This document shows positions 36,401 through 41,625 of a stretch of 64,000 bases of DNA, in pieces; position 1 is the first letter of the stretch; every line of letters begins with the position of its first letter. Position numbers and translations under genes: made by a program. The notes beneath the pieces were generated by a model. That model saw only the letters and a list, made by a program, of their open reading frames with translations. It searched no databases and was not told the origin of the DNA. Source of the stretch: Nectonema munidae. Lineage: Eukaryota > Nematomorpha > Nectonematoida > Nectonematidae. The DNA lies in NCBI GenBank assembly GCA_030549495.1, contig JAUIRK010000761.1, positions 186,001-250,000 on the forward strand. The letters run 5' to 3'.

Positions 36401-38189
36401 AAAAAACGCTAGGAACAAGGCGCACCAAAGATGCTGAAATTATTGCAAAGGAAGAAAACTTTTCGTTAAGACACATTATAATGTGATCTAGAAAAGATAT
36501 AACAACGTTTCTCAAATAATAGTCACGTGGAGTGTTTGCTTCGGCGTTACTTCGAAATTGTTGTCTTGAAACAATTCGCGGCATCTCAGCGTGAATACCA
36601 ATCTTTTTAGCCATATTGAGGCTTTCATTATAAATTTCATTGAAATTTATTTCAATTTCATTTCTTTCTTTTTTATACAATAAAATTATTTCAGATATAG
36701 TTTCATATGCTTCTATCATATCGAGAGTTTTTCTTTGAAGCTTCACTGTAGCTACAGACAAATGAAATAGATATTGATAGACTGTCATGAAAACAATGAT
36801 GAATTGAAAAGAAGTAATGCTGTGTAATATTTGTTGTGCACTACTGCGATTACTCGCATCCCAATCCGCAAAATTGGTCTCATACTTATCAAAATGAAGC
36901 TTATAACCTATCATTTCTAAAGTATGGATAATGTGTACAAAGTTTCTGTAAAAATGATTATATGCATCATGTCTTTCTGCCCATCGAGTTTTGCAAAAAT
37001 CTAACAACGGCTTTCTTTTCTTTTCCTTGCTTTGGCTATTCATTATAACCGACTCGAGAGCGCCACTTCTTTTTGCACTAGTTTTTAGTTTTTAAAAAAT
37101 GACACAAAGATTACAAATCATAATAGATTGTAGACATAATACAAGTCAACAATTTTAATCCTGTCCTAGCAAGCTTCCTTTTTAAAGTTACGTGAAAAAT
37201 GTGGAGTTTTTGTGGTTGGGATGAAAATATTCGAATCTAAGAATAGATGTTTTAGAGAATCAGAAAAAGTTAACTGGAAGAATCATTTTTGGTTAGAATT
37301 AGATGATAGGATGGCGTACAAATTTAGTAATCATTTGACATATCGCAAGTGAAAATAACCATTGAGAAGAGAGAAAGTTTTGCGCGTTTAAATATTTTAC
37401 TAGTGAACTCAAAAAATAAGTTGCATTAAAGGATATTTGTAAAGAGTTAAGCGAATAAATAAACAGGTAACATGAAAGAAATATAAATCTTGCGTCAATG
37501 ATACACAAAGCAATTTATTTACGATGGATAAAACACGCACGTTAAAATAAAAGCAATAACTTTAAACTAGAGCATTCTTTAGTTAACACAATTTACAATG
37601 CTATAAAATAATAATGAAGCGAACTAATGTGTGGGGAGGTAGTGAAATATAAATAAGGAATGTAAGATGAATTATTATTATCAATATAATATAAGCAAAA
37701 GGTAATGATAAATTTAAATAAAGATATAACTCTTCACAAAATTATATTTTGAAGCAACTAATATTTTTGAAGTGGCTCATCATTAAAAATTAGACTAGAA
37801 AGTGGAATAAATAATTACATTTAATAAAAATAGCAGGGTCCCTTACAAGAAGCTTCTACGCCCGAATATATGCCCAAAACACAATTTAAAGATTTATAAA
37901 CAGCCGTTCCCAAAATTAGGTAAAACTTGATAAAATATATACTTGAAATTTTTTGAGAAATGTCAATGAATAGAGAGTGATTCTTGTAAACATTTTTTTT
38001 GGGTGTTTGGGAAGTTTCTTCGAAAAAATTATACACATTATCTTTTAATTTGAGCAGAAGTGTATCATCATCTTTCATTGTATTTATCTTCAAGGAGCCT
38101 TTGAGATATTCCTCAGGATTAAAGTAGGCATTTTCAAAGACCAAGGCCAAAATCTTGTTAGAATGCAAATTTTGACTTTCATGCGACAT
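6315..38189 (-). CDS. EXOC8: Exocyst complex component 8 (Exo84), 5' six exons; gene continues beyond the left window edge
   Basis: EXOC8/Exo84 is a subunit of the octameric exocyst, which tethers secretory vesicles to the plasma membrane and binds small GTPases through its PH domain. Six minus-strand exons give about 380 residues in family order: the N-terminal block (FNPEEYL, KKNVYKNHSLFI), the LESEMHQLNDFLSEQK heptad region, a pre-PH block ending ISGDF, a PH domain (IVNIRRN, FKILLHPDSYIYQC), a variable linker, and FDEIDIDVSRRRFDDA, which matches the family PEDLDVCIAQRDFEGA block. Every exon has GT/AG borders on the minus strand. Exit and entry phases agree at all five joins (1-1, 1-1, 0-0, 0-0, 2-2). 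Human EXOC8 is about 725 residues, so the C-terminal half should lie left of position 1. Introns of 1.1-13.3 kb hold most of the transposons in the left half of the window. The assignment rests on recalled family sequence, not on a search. Confidence 0.82.
6457..7566 (-). other. EXOC8 intron 5
   Basis: Non-coding. It contains a ~60-bp segment (about 6988-7047) that recurs at 46910-46970. Frames in this interval (such as 6751-7008 minus) show no recognisable motif. Confidence 0.55.
7567..7730 (-). CDS. EXOC8: EXOC8 exon 5 (linker after the PH domain)
   Basis: This is a 164-nt exon with acceptor ctatttaag|AAAAAT and donor AAAGATAG|gtacta. It enters in phase 0 and leaves in phase 2. It encodes 54 residues from KNHRRGEDFIKC to AQTLIHGKD. 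The position corresponds to the poorly conserved basic linker between PH and the helical repeats of Exo84, so identity rests on the phase match with exon 6 and its location. The frame stays open upstream of this acceptor to about 7785, so the 5' border could differ. Confidence 0.62.
7880..8340 (+). mobile_element. Penelope-like retroelement fragment (reverse transcriptase)
   Basis: Translation around 7890-7980 reads YMNNIERNLSL, then GNIYVDDIFFI, like the catalytic YVDD block of Penelope-like reverse transcriptases. Downstream pieces contain TPFLDNVNDDNYITL, YHSSYN and KKAIFVGHLQIIHIPV, resembling the family's FLD and SYNxxxKKAxVxxL region. The fragment is short and broken. It lies in EXOC8 intron 4. 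A LINE origin is the alternative. Confidence 0.5.
8510..10597 (+). mobile_element. Tigger (pogo/Tc1-mariner) element, broken
   Basis: It is bounded by TA on both sides (8508-8509 and 10598-10599) with terminal CAGTAGTC at the left and GACTACTG at the right; the rest of the inverted repeats is degraded. It contains the transposase remnant at 8713-10203. The 3' part includes an (AAAT)n run near 10330. It sits in EXOC8 intron 4. Confidence 0.75.
8713..10203 (+). pseudogene. Tigger/jerky-like transposase, inactivated
   Basis: Family features seen in order: an N-terminal MANQTPTRKRKAY with an in-frame stop soon after; the CENP-B-type DNA-binding region ending FQRRHGIKSKSLSGEI; FNADETRLYYKFLPKRT with the first catalytic Asp (about 9265-9310); LMLDNCPAPL with the second catalytic Asp (about 9455); LCQRLDQGIINAVKSNYK with the third (about 9560-9610); and an acidic C-terminus ending QKTIDDFFRKQ. 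The central DDE region between NKPAP (~9340) and the FVPSEEDW block is deleted. Several frameshifts separate the pieces. It belongs to the DDE_1 superfamily, which catalysed cut-and-paste transposition into TA. Confidence 0.8.
10598..11082. other. EXOC8 intron 4 sequence between two transposons; no gene
   Basis: A (TA)n run lies near 10640. A TTAACGGCCAGAGTC-like stretch near 10968, with a near-palindrome (GTCGACTATAGTCAAC), may be the end of another piggyBac-type MITE. I could not find a matching partner end. Confidence 0.3.
12601..14040 (+). pseudogene. Tigger transposase, inactivated
   Basis: Family blocks in order: KKRFHLSLKEKVEVIEK (N-terminal HTH), FVASNDWLDRFQKRHNI with LSGESAS, FNADETALFFRALPNKS (first catalytic Asp, about 13100), RLTVLLCCSASGEKWTPLVI, LFVHHCSAHSY (about 13410), and LPPNTTYRLQPCDAGIIKTLK (about 13470-13535), followed by an acidic C-terminus. 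The second catalytic Asp of the usual VDNCSAH motif is His here. There are also several in-frame stops and frameshifts, so it is dead. The open piece 13177-13536 covers the catalytic core. Similarity is to the Tigger/DDE_1 family. Confidence 0.85.
14397..14670. mobile_element. Small MITE-like inverted-repeat insertion within the Tigger 3' region
   Basis: GCGTGTCTTTTTACCCAAAAAC at 14397-14418 and its inverted form near 14648-14670 (GTTTTTGGGTGAAAAGACGC) make terminal inverted repeats of about 22 bp with few mismatches. The interior is non-coding. The target duplication is not clear. Confidence 0.5.
15498..17082 (+). mobile_element. ZBED/SCAND3-type hAT element, decayed, right end not found
   Basis: It starts CAGTGATTCTTAACCGGTGGGGCGC, a typical hAT end, two bases after the piggyBac target site. 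The transposase remnant (about 15840-17082) shows LHGKALASRALPPEMNNIL, then INIFHFIKDGALNCRLFKLLC. These are the HreALasKaLPpeL and IKsrpLnsRLF blocks of ZBED5/SCAND3-like proteins. The C-terminus TRLNIENDLRCDL with EPRIQDLVAKKQ matches the SRLNVEDDLRxxL dimerisation end. Many stops and shifts are present and the N-terminal half is missing. I found no inverted right terminus. Confidence 0.72.
17083..20113. other. EXOC8 intron 4 continued; one hAT-like end, otherwise nothing recognised
   Basis: At 17816 a second hAT-like left end (CAGTGATTCCCAAACTGGTAGGCGC) resembles the one at 15498, but no transposase or partner end follows. Frames at 18511-18759 and 19517-19729 have no recognisable motif. 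The rest is A+T-rich and non-coding. Confidence 0.45.
20204..20323. repeat. 60-bp tandem duplication
   Basis: The block TCCTTAAAATTAATA through CACACAAATGCTAA occurs twice, exactly 60 bases apart (CCTTAAAATT ends at 20220 and 20280), with a partial third start. On the minus strand it reads as a repeated LILRR-containing peptide, which is probably coincidental. Confidence 0.6.
20565..20790 (-). mobile_element. C-terminal remnant of an RTE-type LINE reverse transcriptase
   Basis: The minus-strand frame MRMLRMLCVKLKSRISNGKI, then KHRLRRCFRYVNRRP, parallels the end of the 22.5-kb LINE protein (MKMLRMMLNVTRKDRIRNEE, then NKMRWYGH). It continues past the point where that copy is cut. It is short, with no RT catalytic core. 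It lies in EXOC8 intron 4, just downstream of exon 4. Confidence 0.5.
21033..21314 (-). CDS. EXOC8: EXOC8 exon 4 (PH domain)
   Basis: This is 94 codons exactly, phase 0 to phase 0, between acceptor tttctctttaag|CGATTT and donor AAAAGT|gtaaga. It encodes the PH domain. LCLLLEEVIIFFV corresponds to the family FLMNDCLLVATW. IYSLPIVNIRRN corresponds to LDGLAVVNVKDN. FKILLHPDSYIYQC followed by SKEKIIKQINALK corresponds to FKLLMFPESRIFQA followed by IKREWLEVLEDTK. The open frame extends past the donor to about 20889, but that tail has no family resemblance. Confidence 0.8.
21315..21780 (-). other. Start of EXOC8 intron 3; nothing recognised
   Basis: A+T-rich and without convincing frames or repeats. 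Confidence 0.45.
21790..22170 (+). mobile_element. LINE reverse transcriptase fragment (jockey/CR1-like)
   Basis: The translation contains TYDDDDITS where the family has TYADDTTI, then HKWFKENDLVFNTRKPQTIL and HPKILGILFDYKLTYNK. This is the thumb-proximal part of non-LTR reverse transcriptases. It is broken at both ends. Confidence 0.55.
22454..24726 (+). mobile_element. RTE-like LINE, 5' truncated, 3' end lost at the hAT junction
   Basis: It is the longest open frame in the window and lies antisense inside EXOC8 intron 3. The 5' start lacks the first part of the endonuclease. The 3' end stops abruptly at GGACAC, where the hAT element at 24727 begins. The sequence beyond that hAT (26917 on) shows no LINE C-terminus. 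Confidence 0.75.
22468..24729 (+). CDS. LINE ORF: endonuclease plus reverse transcriptase (craniofacial development protein 2-like group)
   Basis: The open frame is 753 codons. The first ~130 residues are the C-terminal half of an EEP/APE-type endonuclease (LILAGDFNGQIG, NSQIDLLMV, SQHRIVMIDM). The reverse transcriptase follows: NCENYRGIKLI, then GFMRGKSTVDPIF, FVDLEKAYDRVPRDV, GLHQGSALSPFLF, catalytic ELLFADDLIIMAD (about residues 560-575), and KAFKYLGSVI. The tail is MRWYGH followed by a stop supplied by the neighbouring hAT end. The RT domain has no internal stop, so insertion was recent relative to the other elements. The N-terminal endonuclease and the usual GHVxR C-terminus are missing, so it could not mobilise itself. 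The annotated Met is only the first ATG in the frame; the frame extends slightly upstream. Confidence 0.85.
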   Translation: MSEVAESETLILAGDFNGQIGKNSDGYEGVHGRQGFGKRNEEGNRVLDLAQRNELTICNTNFKKKDDHLITYSNGGRNSQIDLLMVRQEKRKYVKNCKVIPGIDIVSQHRIVMIDMLISKEQRREVKKIGRFRTWLLEDRKVQGRYQELVENGLKEKQIGDNIEEMWSHLRKNLLTASLIVLGRTKGGRRTQKETWWWKEEIREVLKAKKQAFKKWQESKLEEDKQMYRLKKKEVKKIIAVSKARETDKLYEALDSKNGDKQIFKLAKTKQRDIKECGNIDIIRDKEGKILFKEEEIEERWKEYFEDLFNVENKHNCIVADTKIEGPELGLEEKELYEAINKMKINKATGSSEVSVEMIKAGGRECWKMMSRLLEQIWKEEKMPEEWTKSLIVPIYKNKRDVLNCENYRGIKLIEHGLKLLERIFAGPLRNQVNINDNKFGFMRGKSTVDPIFIVRQVMEKRLEGNQPLFCGFVDLEKAYDRVPRDVVYWSLREKGVSEKLVRLVKETYRNSKTSIRTMNGYSQEFDIKVGLHQGSALSPFLFAVVIDEISKNIRKEGVNELLFADDLIIMADSEKELQERLSIWQKSLEEKGLKLNAGKTEVMKVSRNDKTEIRIKDVHGIELNQVKAFKYLGSVIEMEGGCCKDVQSRLNASWAKWREVKPVLNDRKLPMNLKAKVYTSIVRPVMTYGSECWCLRNSEKKKLEVSEMKMLRMMLNVTRKDRIRNEEVRHRTKVTTSVVDVMERNKMRWYGH
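24727..26916 (-). mobile_element. hAT-related element with TAGGGTRATTAC ends, minus strand
   Basis: Termini TAGGGTAATTAC (24727) and GTAATCACCCTA (to 26916) are inverted with one mismatch, followed by T/A-rich subterminal runs on both sides. The target duplication is unclear: ATGGACAC and ATGTGCAT match at 5 of 8. It interrupts or abuts the RTE-like LINE on its left. Confidence 0.7.
25150..26683 (-). pseudogene. hAT-like transposase, broken into at least four frames
   Basis: Pieces in order from the right: MASKNSYKSVEKN, then ITDIELLWREVLNFPHFSS, a Ser-rich acidic stretch, ISEQGYNVDVPSQSGIWKK, ISMIISDTTAVNTGRLNGIV, KPQYIGCQHHILDLLLKHVI (the Cys-x2-His block of hAT-type catalytic domains), and IHWKKLPNVNQTRWNSRATY with ending NTFSSLLKAL. 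I know this arrangement from multicopy invertebrate transposase-like proteins. A minus-strand donor (gtaatt at 26526) followed by an acceptor near 26484 suggests an intron between the first two pieces. Frameshifts separate the others. The exact hAT subfamily is uncertain. Confidence 0.6.
27098..27862 (+). pseudogene. ZBED/SCAND3-type hAT transposase, N-terminal half, broken
   Basis: ATG at 27098 follows an acceptor-like ttttatttcag. MPKQQYSD, then a BED-type CVVCxxxLSNASMKP-like region, lead to FAIQLDESTDVSN (about 27528-27568), QLLVYVRYATKDAI, GCTTDGAPVMLGRKSGFQAR and SVHCFIHRFALSAKVL. These are the standard blocks of the family up to the HreALasK motif, after which the sequence stops matching. 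Multiple frameshifts and stops are present. It lies in EXOC8 intron 3, upstream of exon 3 on the opposite strand. Confidence 0.7.
27863..28242 (-). other. EXOC8 intron 3, exon 3-proximal; nothing recognised
   Basis: It contains a duplicated TAATCTTTCTTTCTT-like microsegment near 27860-27910 and otherwise non-coding A+T-rich sequence. Confidence 0.4.
28243..28418 (-). CDS. EXOC8: EXOC8 exon 3 (pre-PH segment)
   Basis: This 176-nt exon has acceptor ttttttaaag|GATGG and donor CTCCC|gtgagt. It enters in phase 1 (G|GA) and leaves in phase 0. It encodes 58 residues, starting WRESEESKSAF and ending LILHEESISGDFTP. The end aligns with the Exo84 stretch YLVYNGDLVEYD just before the PH domain. The middle is lineage-variable, so the support is position, phase and the GDF motif. 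Confidence 0.7.
28419..30833 (-). other. EXOC8 intron 2; mostly featureless, one possible piggyBac scrap
   Basis: Near 29460-29560 a frame reads GIDSDEE followed by DAIIVDEINAPSS, like the acidic N-terminus of piggyBac transposases. A GGGTTAA stretch at 29645-29651 could be its end. No partner end was found. Elsewhere the intron is A+T-rich with no repeats I can define. Confidence 0.3.
30834..31187 (-). mobile_element. LINE endonuclease fragment (jockey/CR1-like)
   Basis: The 117-codon minus-strand frame contains GPVGIYYRSNFQLVCC, then FLDWIYNLICGDFNINLLF. This pairs the YRSNLSL-type block with the GDFNxxLL endonuclease motif of non-LTR retrotransposons. The amino-terminal catalytic residues are absent. 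The fragment ends about 140 bases short of EXOC8 exon 2. Confidence 0.55.
31328..31465 (-). CDS. EXOC8: EXOC8 exon 2 (LESEM heptad region)
   Basis: This 138-nt exon lies between acceptor ttctag|ATTTGG and donor GTTG|gtaatt. It enters in phase 1 and leaves in phase 1. It encodes LESEMHQLNDFLSEQKNLL, which matches the invariant Exo84 segment YLESEMYQLSHLLTEQK, followed by a less conserved tail containing SVPASLL and TPPVIQ. A LINE endonuclease fragment ends about 140 bases downstream in intron 2. Confidence 0.82.
31466..32107 (-). other. EXOC8 intron 1, exon 2-proximal; nothing recognised
   Basis: A 160-codon plus-strand frame (31749-32231) spans this region and the neighbouring MITE. It has a Ser/Leu/Phe-rich low-complexity composition (repeated TCTCT) and is not credible as a gene. 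Confidence 0.45.
32108..32297. mobile_element. hAT-type MITE (CAGTGACGTAGC family)
   Basis: Ends CAGTGACGTAGCTAGGC and TTTTTAGCTACACCACTG are inverted. They are flanked by CTTCTCTC (32100-32107) and CTTCTGTC (32298-32305), an 8-bp target duplication with one mismatch. It is 190 bp, non-coding, and related by its ends to the MITE at 55285. Confidence 0.8.
32298..32799 (-). other. EXOC8 intron 1; A+T-rich, nothing recognised
   Basis: No frames or repeats of note. It ends with the target sequence GTTAGTTT at 32792-32799. Confidence 0.45.
32800..33158. mobile_element. hAT-type MITE, whole copy (copy 2 of the element at position 1)
   Basis: Ends GGTCCTCGGACATTTCGCCCCAT and inverted GGTCGACAGACATTTCGCCCCAT match at 20 of 23 bases. 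A perfect 8-bp target duplication GTTAGTTT lies at 32792-32799 and 33159-33166. It is 359 bp. The interior carries repeated ACAATTCGCCCCAT and CATAAGACATTTT modules. Confidence 0.88.
33159..34770 (+). repeat. Dispersed repeat R1, copy 2
   Basis: It is a direct-orientation copy of 302-1930, with both MITEs at the same internal positions. Similarity stops near 34770 (AACTTAGGACA), whereas copies 1 and 3 continue together for another ~80 bases. It lies in EXOC8 intron 1. Confidence 0.8.
34083..34666. mobile_element. MITE with aaaaaatgcccc modules, copy 2
   Basis: It is flanked by TATTCGAT (34075-34082) and CATTCGAT (34667-34674). The left end GGTTGTAGGTAAAAATGCCC faces the inverted right end, which carries the same AAAAAATGCCCC modules. 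It is 584 bp and non-coding. Confidence 0.78.
34780..34930 (+). mobile_element. hAT dimerisation-domain remnant
   Basis: The frame reads LTPAEWWKIIHMREKKEKSL, then NLHNCPASSASIKRIFSSY. This is the WW plus SSASxERxFS signature of hAT C-terminal dimerisation domains. The family's RNRL block is not in the same frame downstream. It is a fragment only, starting where R1 copy 2 stops. Confidence 0.5.
34931..35978 (-). other. EXOC8 intron 1; no gene seen
   Basis: A+T-rich non-coding sequence. The 150-codon minus frame at 34782-35234 is antisense to the hAT remnant and shows no motif. Confidence 0.4.
35979..37043 (-). pseudogene. hAT-type transposase (52-kDa repressor of protein-kinase inhibitor group), one in-frame stop
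   Basis: The minus-strand frame 37043-36348 begins with KPLLDFCKTRWAERHDAYNH, the CxTRWxxRxxA block. It continues through a helical insertion (RQQFRSNAEANTPRDYYLRN) to KYKKD and one TAA. The same frame then continues (CPELFSTDLQGWKNHF) into the C-terminal domain: ECGAMMFPNISVLLQIACTI, then CECGRSISALRRLNTYMRSSM and LALLHIHYD. These are the hallmarks of the PRKRIR/THAP0-like hAT dimerisation end. The N-terminal zinc finger and first catalytic residues are absent, so the copy is 5' truncated. Apart from the one stop it is well preserved. Element ends were not found. Confidence 0.75.
37044..37942 (-). other. EXOC8 intron 1, exon 1-proximal; nothing recognised
   Basis: A+T-rich, with no recognised repeats and no convincing reading frames. 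Confidence 0.45.
37943..38189 (-). CDS. EXOC8: EXOC8 exon 1 (start codon, N-terminal Vps51-type region)
   Basis: The frame opens at ATG 38187-38189 (MSHESQNL) and runs 82 codons plus one base to a donor reading TTTCAA|gtatat. Key blocks are VFENAYFNPEEYL, FFEETSQT and KKNVYKNHSLFIDISQKIS. They match the Exo84 N-terminus, where the family has AEETAQALKRNVYKNYRQFIETAKEIS. An in-frame ATG lies 20 codons upstream, but the stretch between looks like intron or leader (ttttttatatttag), so I prefer MSHES. It leaves phase 1. Confidence 0.8.
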
Positions 38190-38450
38190 TTTTAGGAAGC
38201 TAAATATAAAAAAATTACTTTTATGTACATTCTCTGAATGATTTGACAACTAGATAACTTAGAGTTGGTAACCTAACTTTTATATAATGAGGTGCTATCG
38301 TGGTTTAAATTAGAAACTTTGAAAGAGATATTAACAAAAACTTTTTACGCGTGTACTTCGATTGTGTCATTTTCGCGATGCGATTACAAATACAACACAA
38401 CAGGCAAGAGGATGCTGGCGAGGGTTGTGGAGTTGGAGTCACACCTTTCA
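38190..38450. promoter_or_regulatory. Presumed EXOC8 upstream region
   Basis: It lies directly 5' of the EXOC8 start on the minus strand and is locally less A+T-rich (about 38345-38440). Core promoter motifs are not clear enough to place, so this is assigned by position only. Confidence 0.3.
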
Positions 38451-38700
38451 GGGGGTGGGGGGGGGATAATAATTTTTTCCCCCCCCCTTCTTGAAAAGTT
38501 GTTGGGGGGTTGAAACTCTCTCTCCCATTTTTTTTTTTTTTTTTTTTCCCCCCCCCACAAAAAAAAACTCCCCCTTTTCAAAATATTTTAAATTTAAATT
38601 TATATTAAAAAACAAAAATAACAAAAAAAAAAATTTTAAAAAAAAAAAAAAAAAAAATTTAGAGATGTGGGGTTTTTTTTTACATATAAAAAAAATATCA
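38450..38700. other. Homopolymer-rich block (G, C, T and A runs)
   Basis: Runs of G, C, T and A of 9-20 bases follow each other, separated by short bridges. Frames here are artefacts of the runs. It may be a decayed transposon end like other G/C tracts in the window, or poorly resolved sequence. Confidence 0.5.
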
Positions 38701-38849
38701 TAACCTCATTGAAGGGGGACAAGAGAAGGTGATCCCTCCCTACCCCCAAAATAATCTCCATACTACGATGGTTTCTATTCCATGTACAAATGACTAGGAA
38801 GACAATGTTCAACTTTCTGTTCACATTTTGCTAGATGTAAGATTTGATA

Positions 38850-39180
38850 TACCTCATTCGGGGAGAGGACGCTATATAAGTTATTACCTTCAAAACATCT
38901 ATGAGATGGTTATTTATACCGAAAGATTTCAGTTTTAATATGAGTCTTTCATGGGTAACAGTGTCGAAAGCTTTCTGAAAGTCTAAATATATAACATTTA
39001 CTGTATTATTCATTTCTAAAGAAAATTCATTAGAAAATTGAATTAAGTTTGTTATTGTTGACTTTATTGGAAGAAACCCATGTTGATGTCTCGATATCAG
39101 TTTGTTTTTTTCAAGATGATTACAACTTCATCCTTCAACATTGACTCAAATACTTTAAAAATTACATTTTATTTTATTCT
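38850..39180 (-). mobile_element. LINE reverse transcriptase fragment (jockey/CR1-like)
   Basis: The minus-strand translation contains SRHQHGFLPIKSTITNLIQF, then MNNTVNVIYLDFQKAFDTV and HERLILKLKSFGI. These are RT blocks with the first catalytic Asp (LDFQKAFD). At least one frameshift separates the blocks and the YADD core is missing. Confidence 0.65.
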
Positions 39181-40449
39181 ATAAAAGCTCCTATTTCTTT
39201 TGTGAACTTAAAAAATGGGTCAGAAGAAGCTTTAGGAGGACGATATATGTTGTGGAGGTTTCATTTCTGCTACCTATGACTAAAATATCAAGTGAAAGTA
39301 CTTCAAAGTGCTAAAACTGAGTGTATTATTGCATAACCTAAAAGCTAGGGCATTAATTATGAACAAAAAACCTACACCAGAGCGAGAAAAGTGTTTTTGG
39401 AGAAGATGTAAGTTTATAATTATCAAATTATAGATATTTGGAGAGAATTTACTCAATCAAATCTCCTGTAAAGGAATTACTTTTATTACAATGGCATCAA
39501 TATTATTTATGCTATGAACTAAATGACAAAATCAGTAAATTTAGAATTTAGGGATTCACAATTGAAAGACAAGAGTAAAATTGCTATAGAAACGAAGTTA
39601 ATTAATTACAATTAGAGCAAGAAATGGAGTCATCAAATAAAAAACTACCAGGAAAAGAGTATTAAAGATTAAAAATGATGAAAATAGAAGAGCATGTGTT
39701 AATTTTAACAACATTTATAGCATCTTTGTAGCAAGGGCAAATTGCGACAAGATTAAAATCAACAAATAGTTGTCATACATCTCGCTCGTTATTATTTATT
39801 AAAACCATTTAATAAAAATATTAAACATTGGGATGACATTTTTTACCTCAAGTCATCTTTATATTTTGGATTTTCAAAATTAAATGAATTCTTATATTTT
39901 AATTTCATTTTATATAATTTATAACAGATATATTAAGTTAAAAACGATGTCAATTTCTGACTGGCTATAAAAGGAGAAGATAATAACGAAGAAGGCAAAC
40001 CCGTTACAAGTAGGAACAATGAAAACACAAACAAAATGACTCCTGTCCTAAGACATGAAATACGATTGTTATTAACAGCGTTTTTCTGGGTAATTCCTGC
40101 AATTATACTTGAAAAAATGTTGACACGTTTCAAAAAAGTTTACAAGATAATTTTGTGAAAAAAGAAAATTTGAATTTAAAATTAAAAAAATGGAAACTTC
40201 ACGACAATTAAAAAATGTATATAGTCAGATTTTTTAATTGATTTATACGGAAGTTCAACCTGTTTCTAAGCAAAAATAACTGACAAAACTCGAAAAAAAA
40301 GTGTGTCCCTCTCATGTCAAAGACTGTCAATCAAAATCAAATGTACACTTTTTTCAACAAAATTTTTATATTATAATGTCTATAACTTATAACATAGTGT
40401 TTATATTAGATACACCCTTGAAAATTAACACATAACACTTATATATACA
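39181..40449. other. Intergenic, nothing recognised
   Basis: A+T-rich. No coherent open frames, repeats or termini that I can support. Confidence 0.45.
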
Positions 40450-40499
40450 TATTTTTTGAATAAACATTGTAGTAAATGTCAATAAAAATTTGATTGATG

Positions 40500-41625
40500 A
40501 TAAAATTACTTACGAAAACATTCATTAAAATTTTAAATAAAATTATTTTTTATACCAAATCGACCATGCTGATCTAATTTCTCGATAGAGTGTGAAAATT
40601 TATGAAAATCTCGATCAAATTTGCCATTTTTGCCTGAAAATTGCGCCCTGGGAATTTTAAATAAAATATATATTTTTATATCAACCATACAGACCTCAAT
40701 TCCCTACACAATTTTCGTAATTAGGGTGTGAAAAATTGCGAAATGTTAATAAAATTTGGTGTTTACGTCTGAAAATTATATGTATGAACATTATATATTT
40801 AAAAAATACACCTTTTTATACTAAATCAAGCATGCCAATTTAAATCCCGGAGTCATTTTTGGAAATTTGGTTTTCAAAATGTCTAAAGGTGTCAATCAAT
40901 TGCGTGGTTTACATCTGAAACTCCAAGAATATTAATTAAATTTAAACTAAATATATTTATCAACTCTACCAAGCCTATTTCATTTCTCAGCTCAATTTTA
41001 GAAACAATGATTTGGAAAGGTCTAAACGTATTTGCAGTTTACCTCTGAGAAAGTTCTCCAAAAACATTTTTACACATTTTAAATATTTTTTTAAATAAAT
41101 AGAACATGCAGATTTTATATTTCAACACATTTTTTGCAATTAGAGTGAGAAAATTTCAATCATATTTGTGATTGGCAGCGAAAATTATTTCCTAGAATAT
41201 TATTTATATTCTCAATAAAATATATTTTTTATACTAGATCTTCATGCTAATTTCATTTTTGGATTCAGTTTTCGTAATTAAAATGTAAAAATGTCAATCA
41301 AATATGTTAGTTTCGCCTCATTAAAAATATTTATTCACATTTTAAGTAAAATATTTTTTTAACTAAATTGATCATGCTGATACCATTTTTTGGCTAAGTT
41401 TTTACCATCACTGAGAAAAAATGTGTCAAAGTACAAATAGAATAGCGATGTATGCTTGAAAATTATCTCATAAACATACTTCCTTATTTTAAATAAAATA
41501 TATTTTTTATTCTTAATTTTTTATTACGATCCTCCCTTCATTTCGGGACTTAGTTTCCCCAATTAGGGTGCAGGAATGTGTGGAGTTATCAATCAAATTT
41601 GACATTTTGGAAAAAAAAATTCCTA
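40500..41625. repeat. Diverged tandem array, about eight units of 120-150 bp
   Basis: Successive segments start near 40526, 40656, 40796, 40932, 41072, 41206, 41336 and 41485. Each has the order TTTTAAATAAAATATATTTTTTATA, a CATGCTGAT-like core, AATTAGGGTGTGAAAA, a TGTCAATCAAATTTG-like block, a GTTTACNTCTGAAAAT block and AANATTATTCA. Units differ by many substitutions and small indels, so the array is old. There is no coding potential. Unit borders are my eye alignment. Confidence 0.6.

Noticed and set aside
38292-38513. 73-codon plus-strand frame as a gene divergent from EXOC8
   Set aside because: It runs into the homopolymer block and has no recognisable domain.
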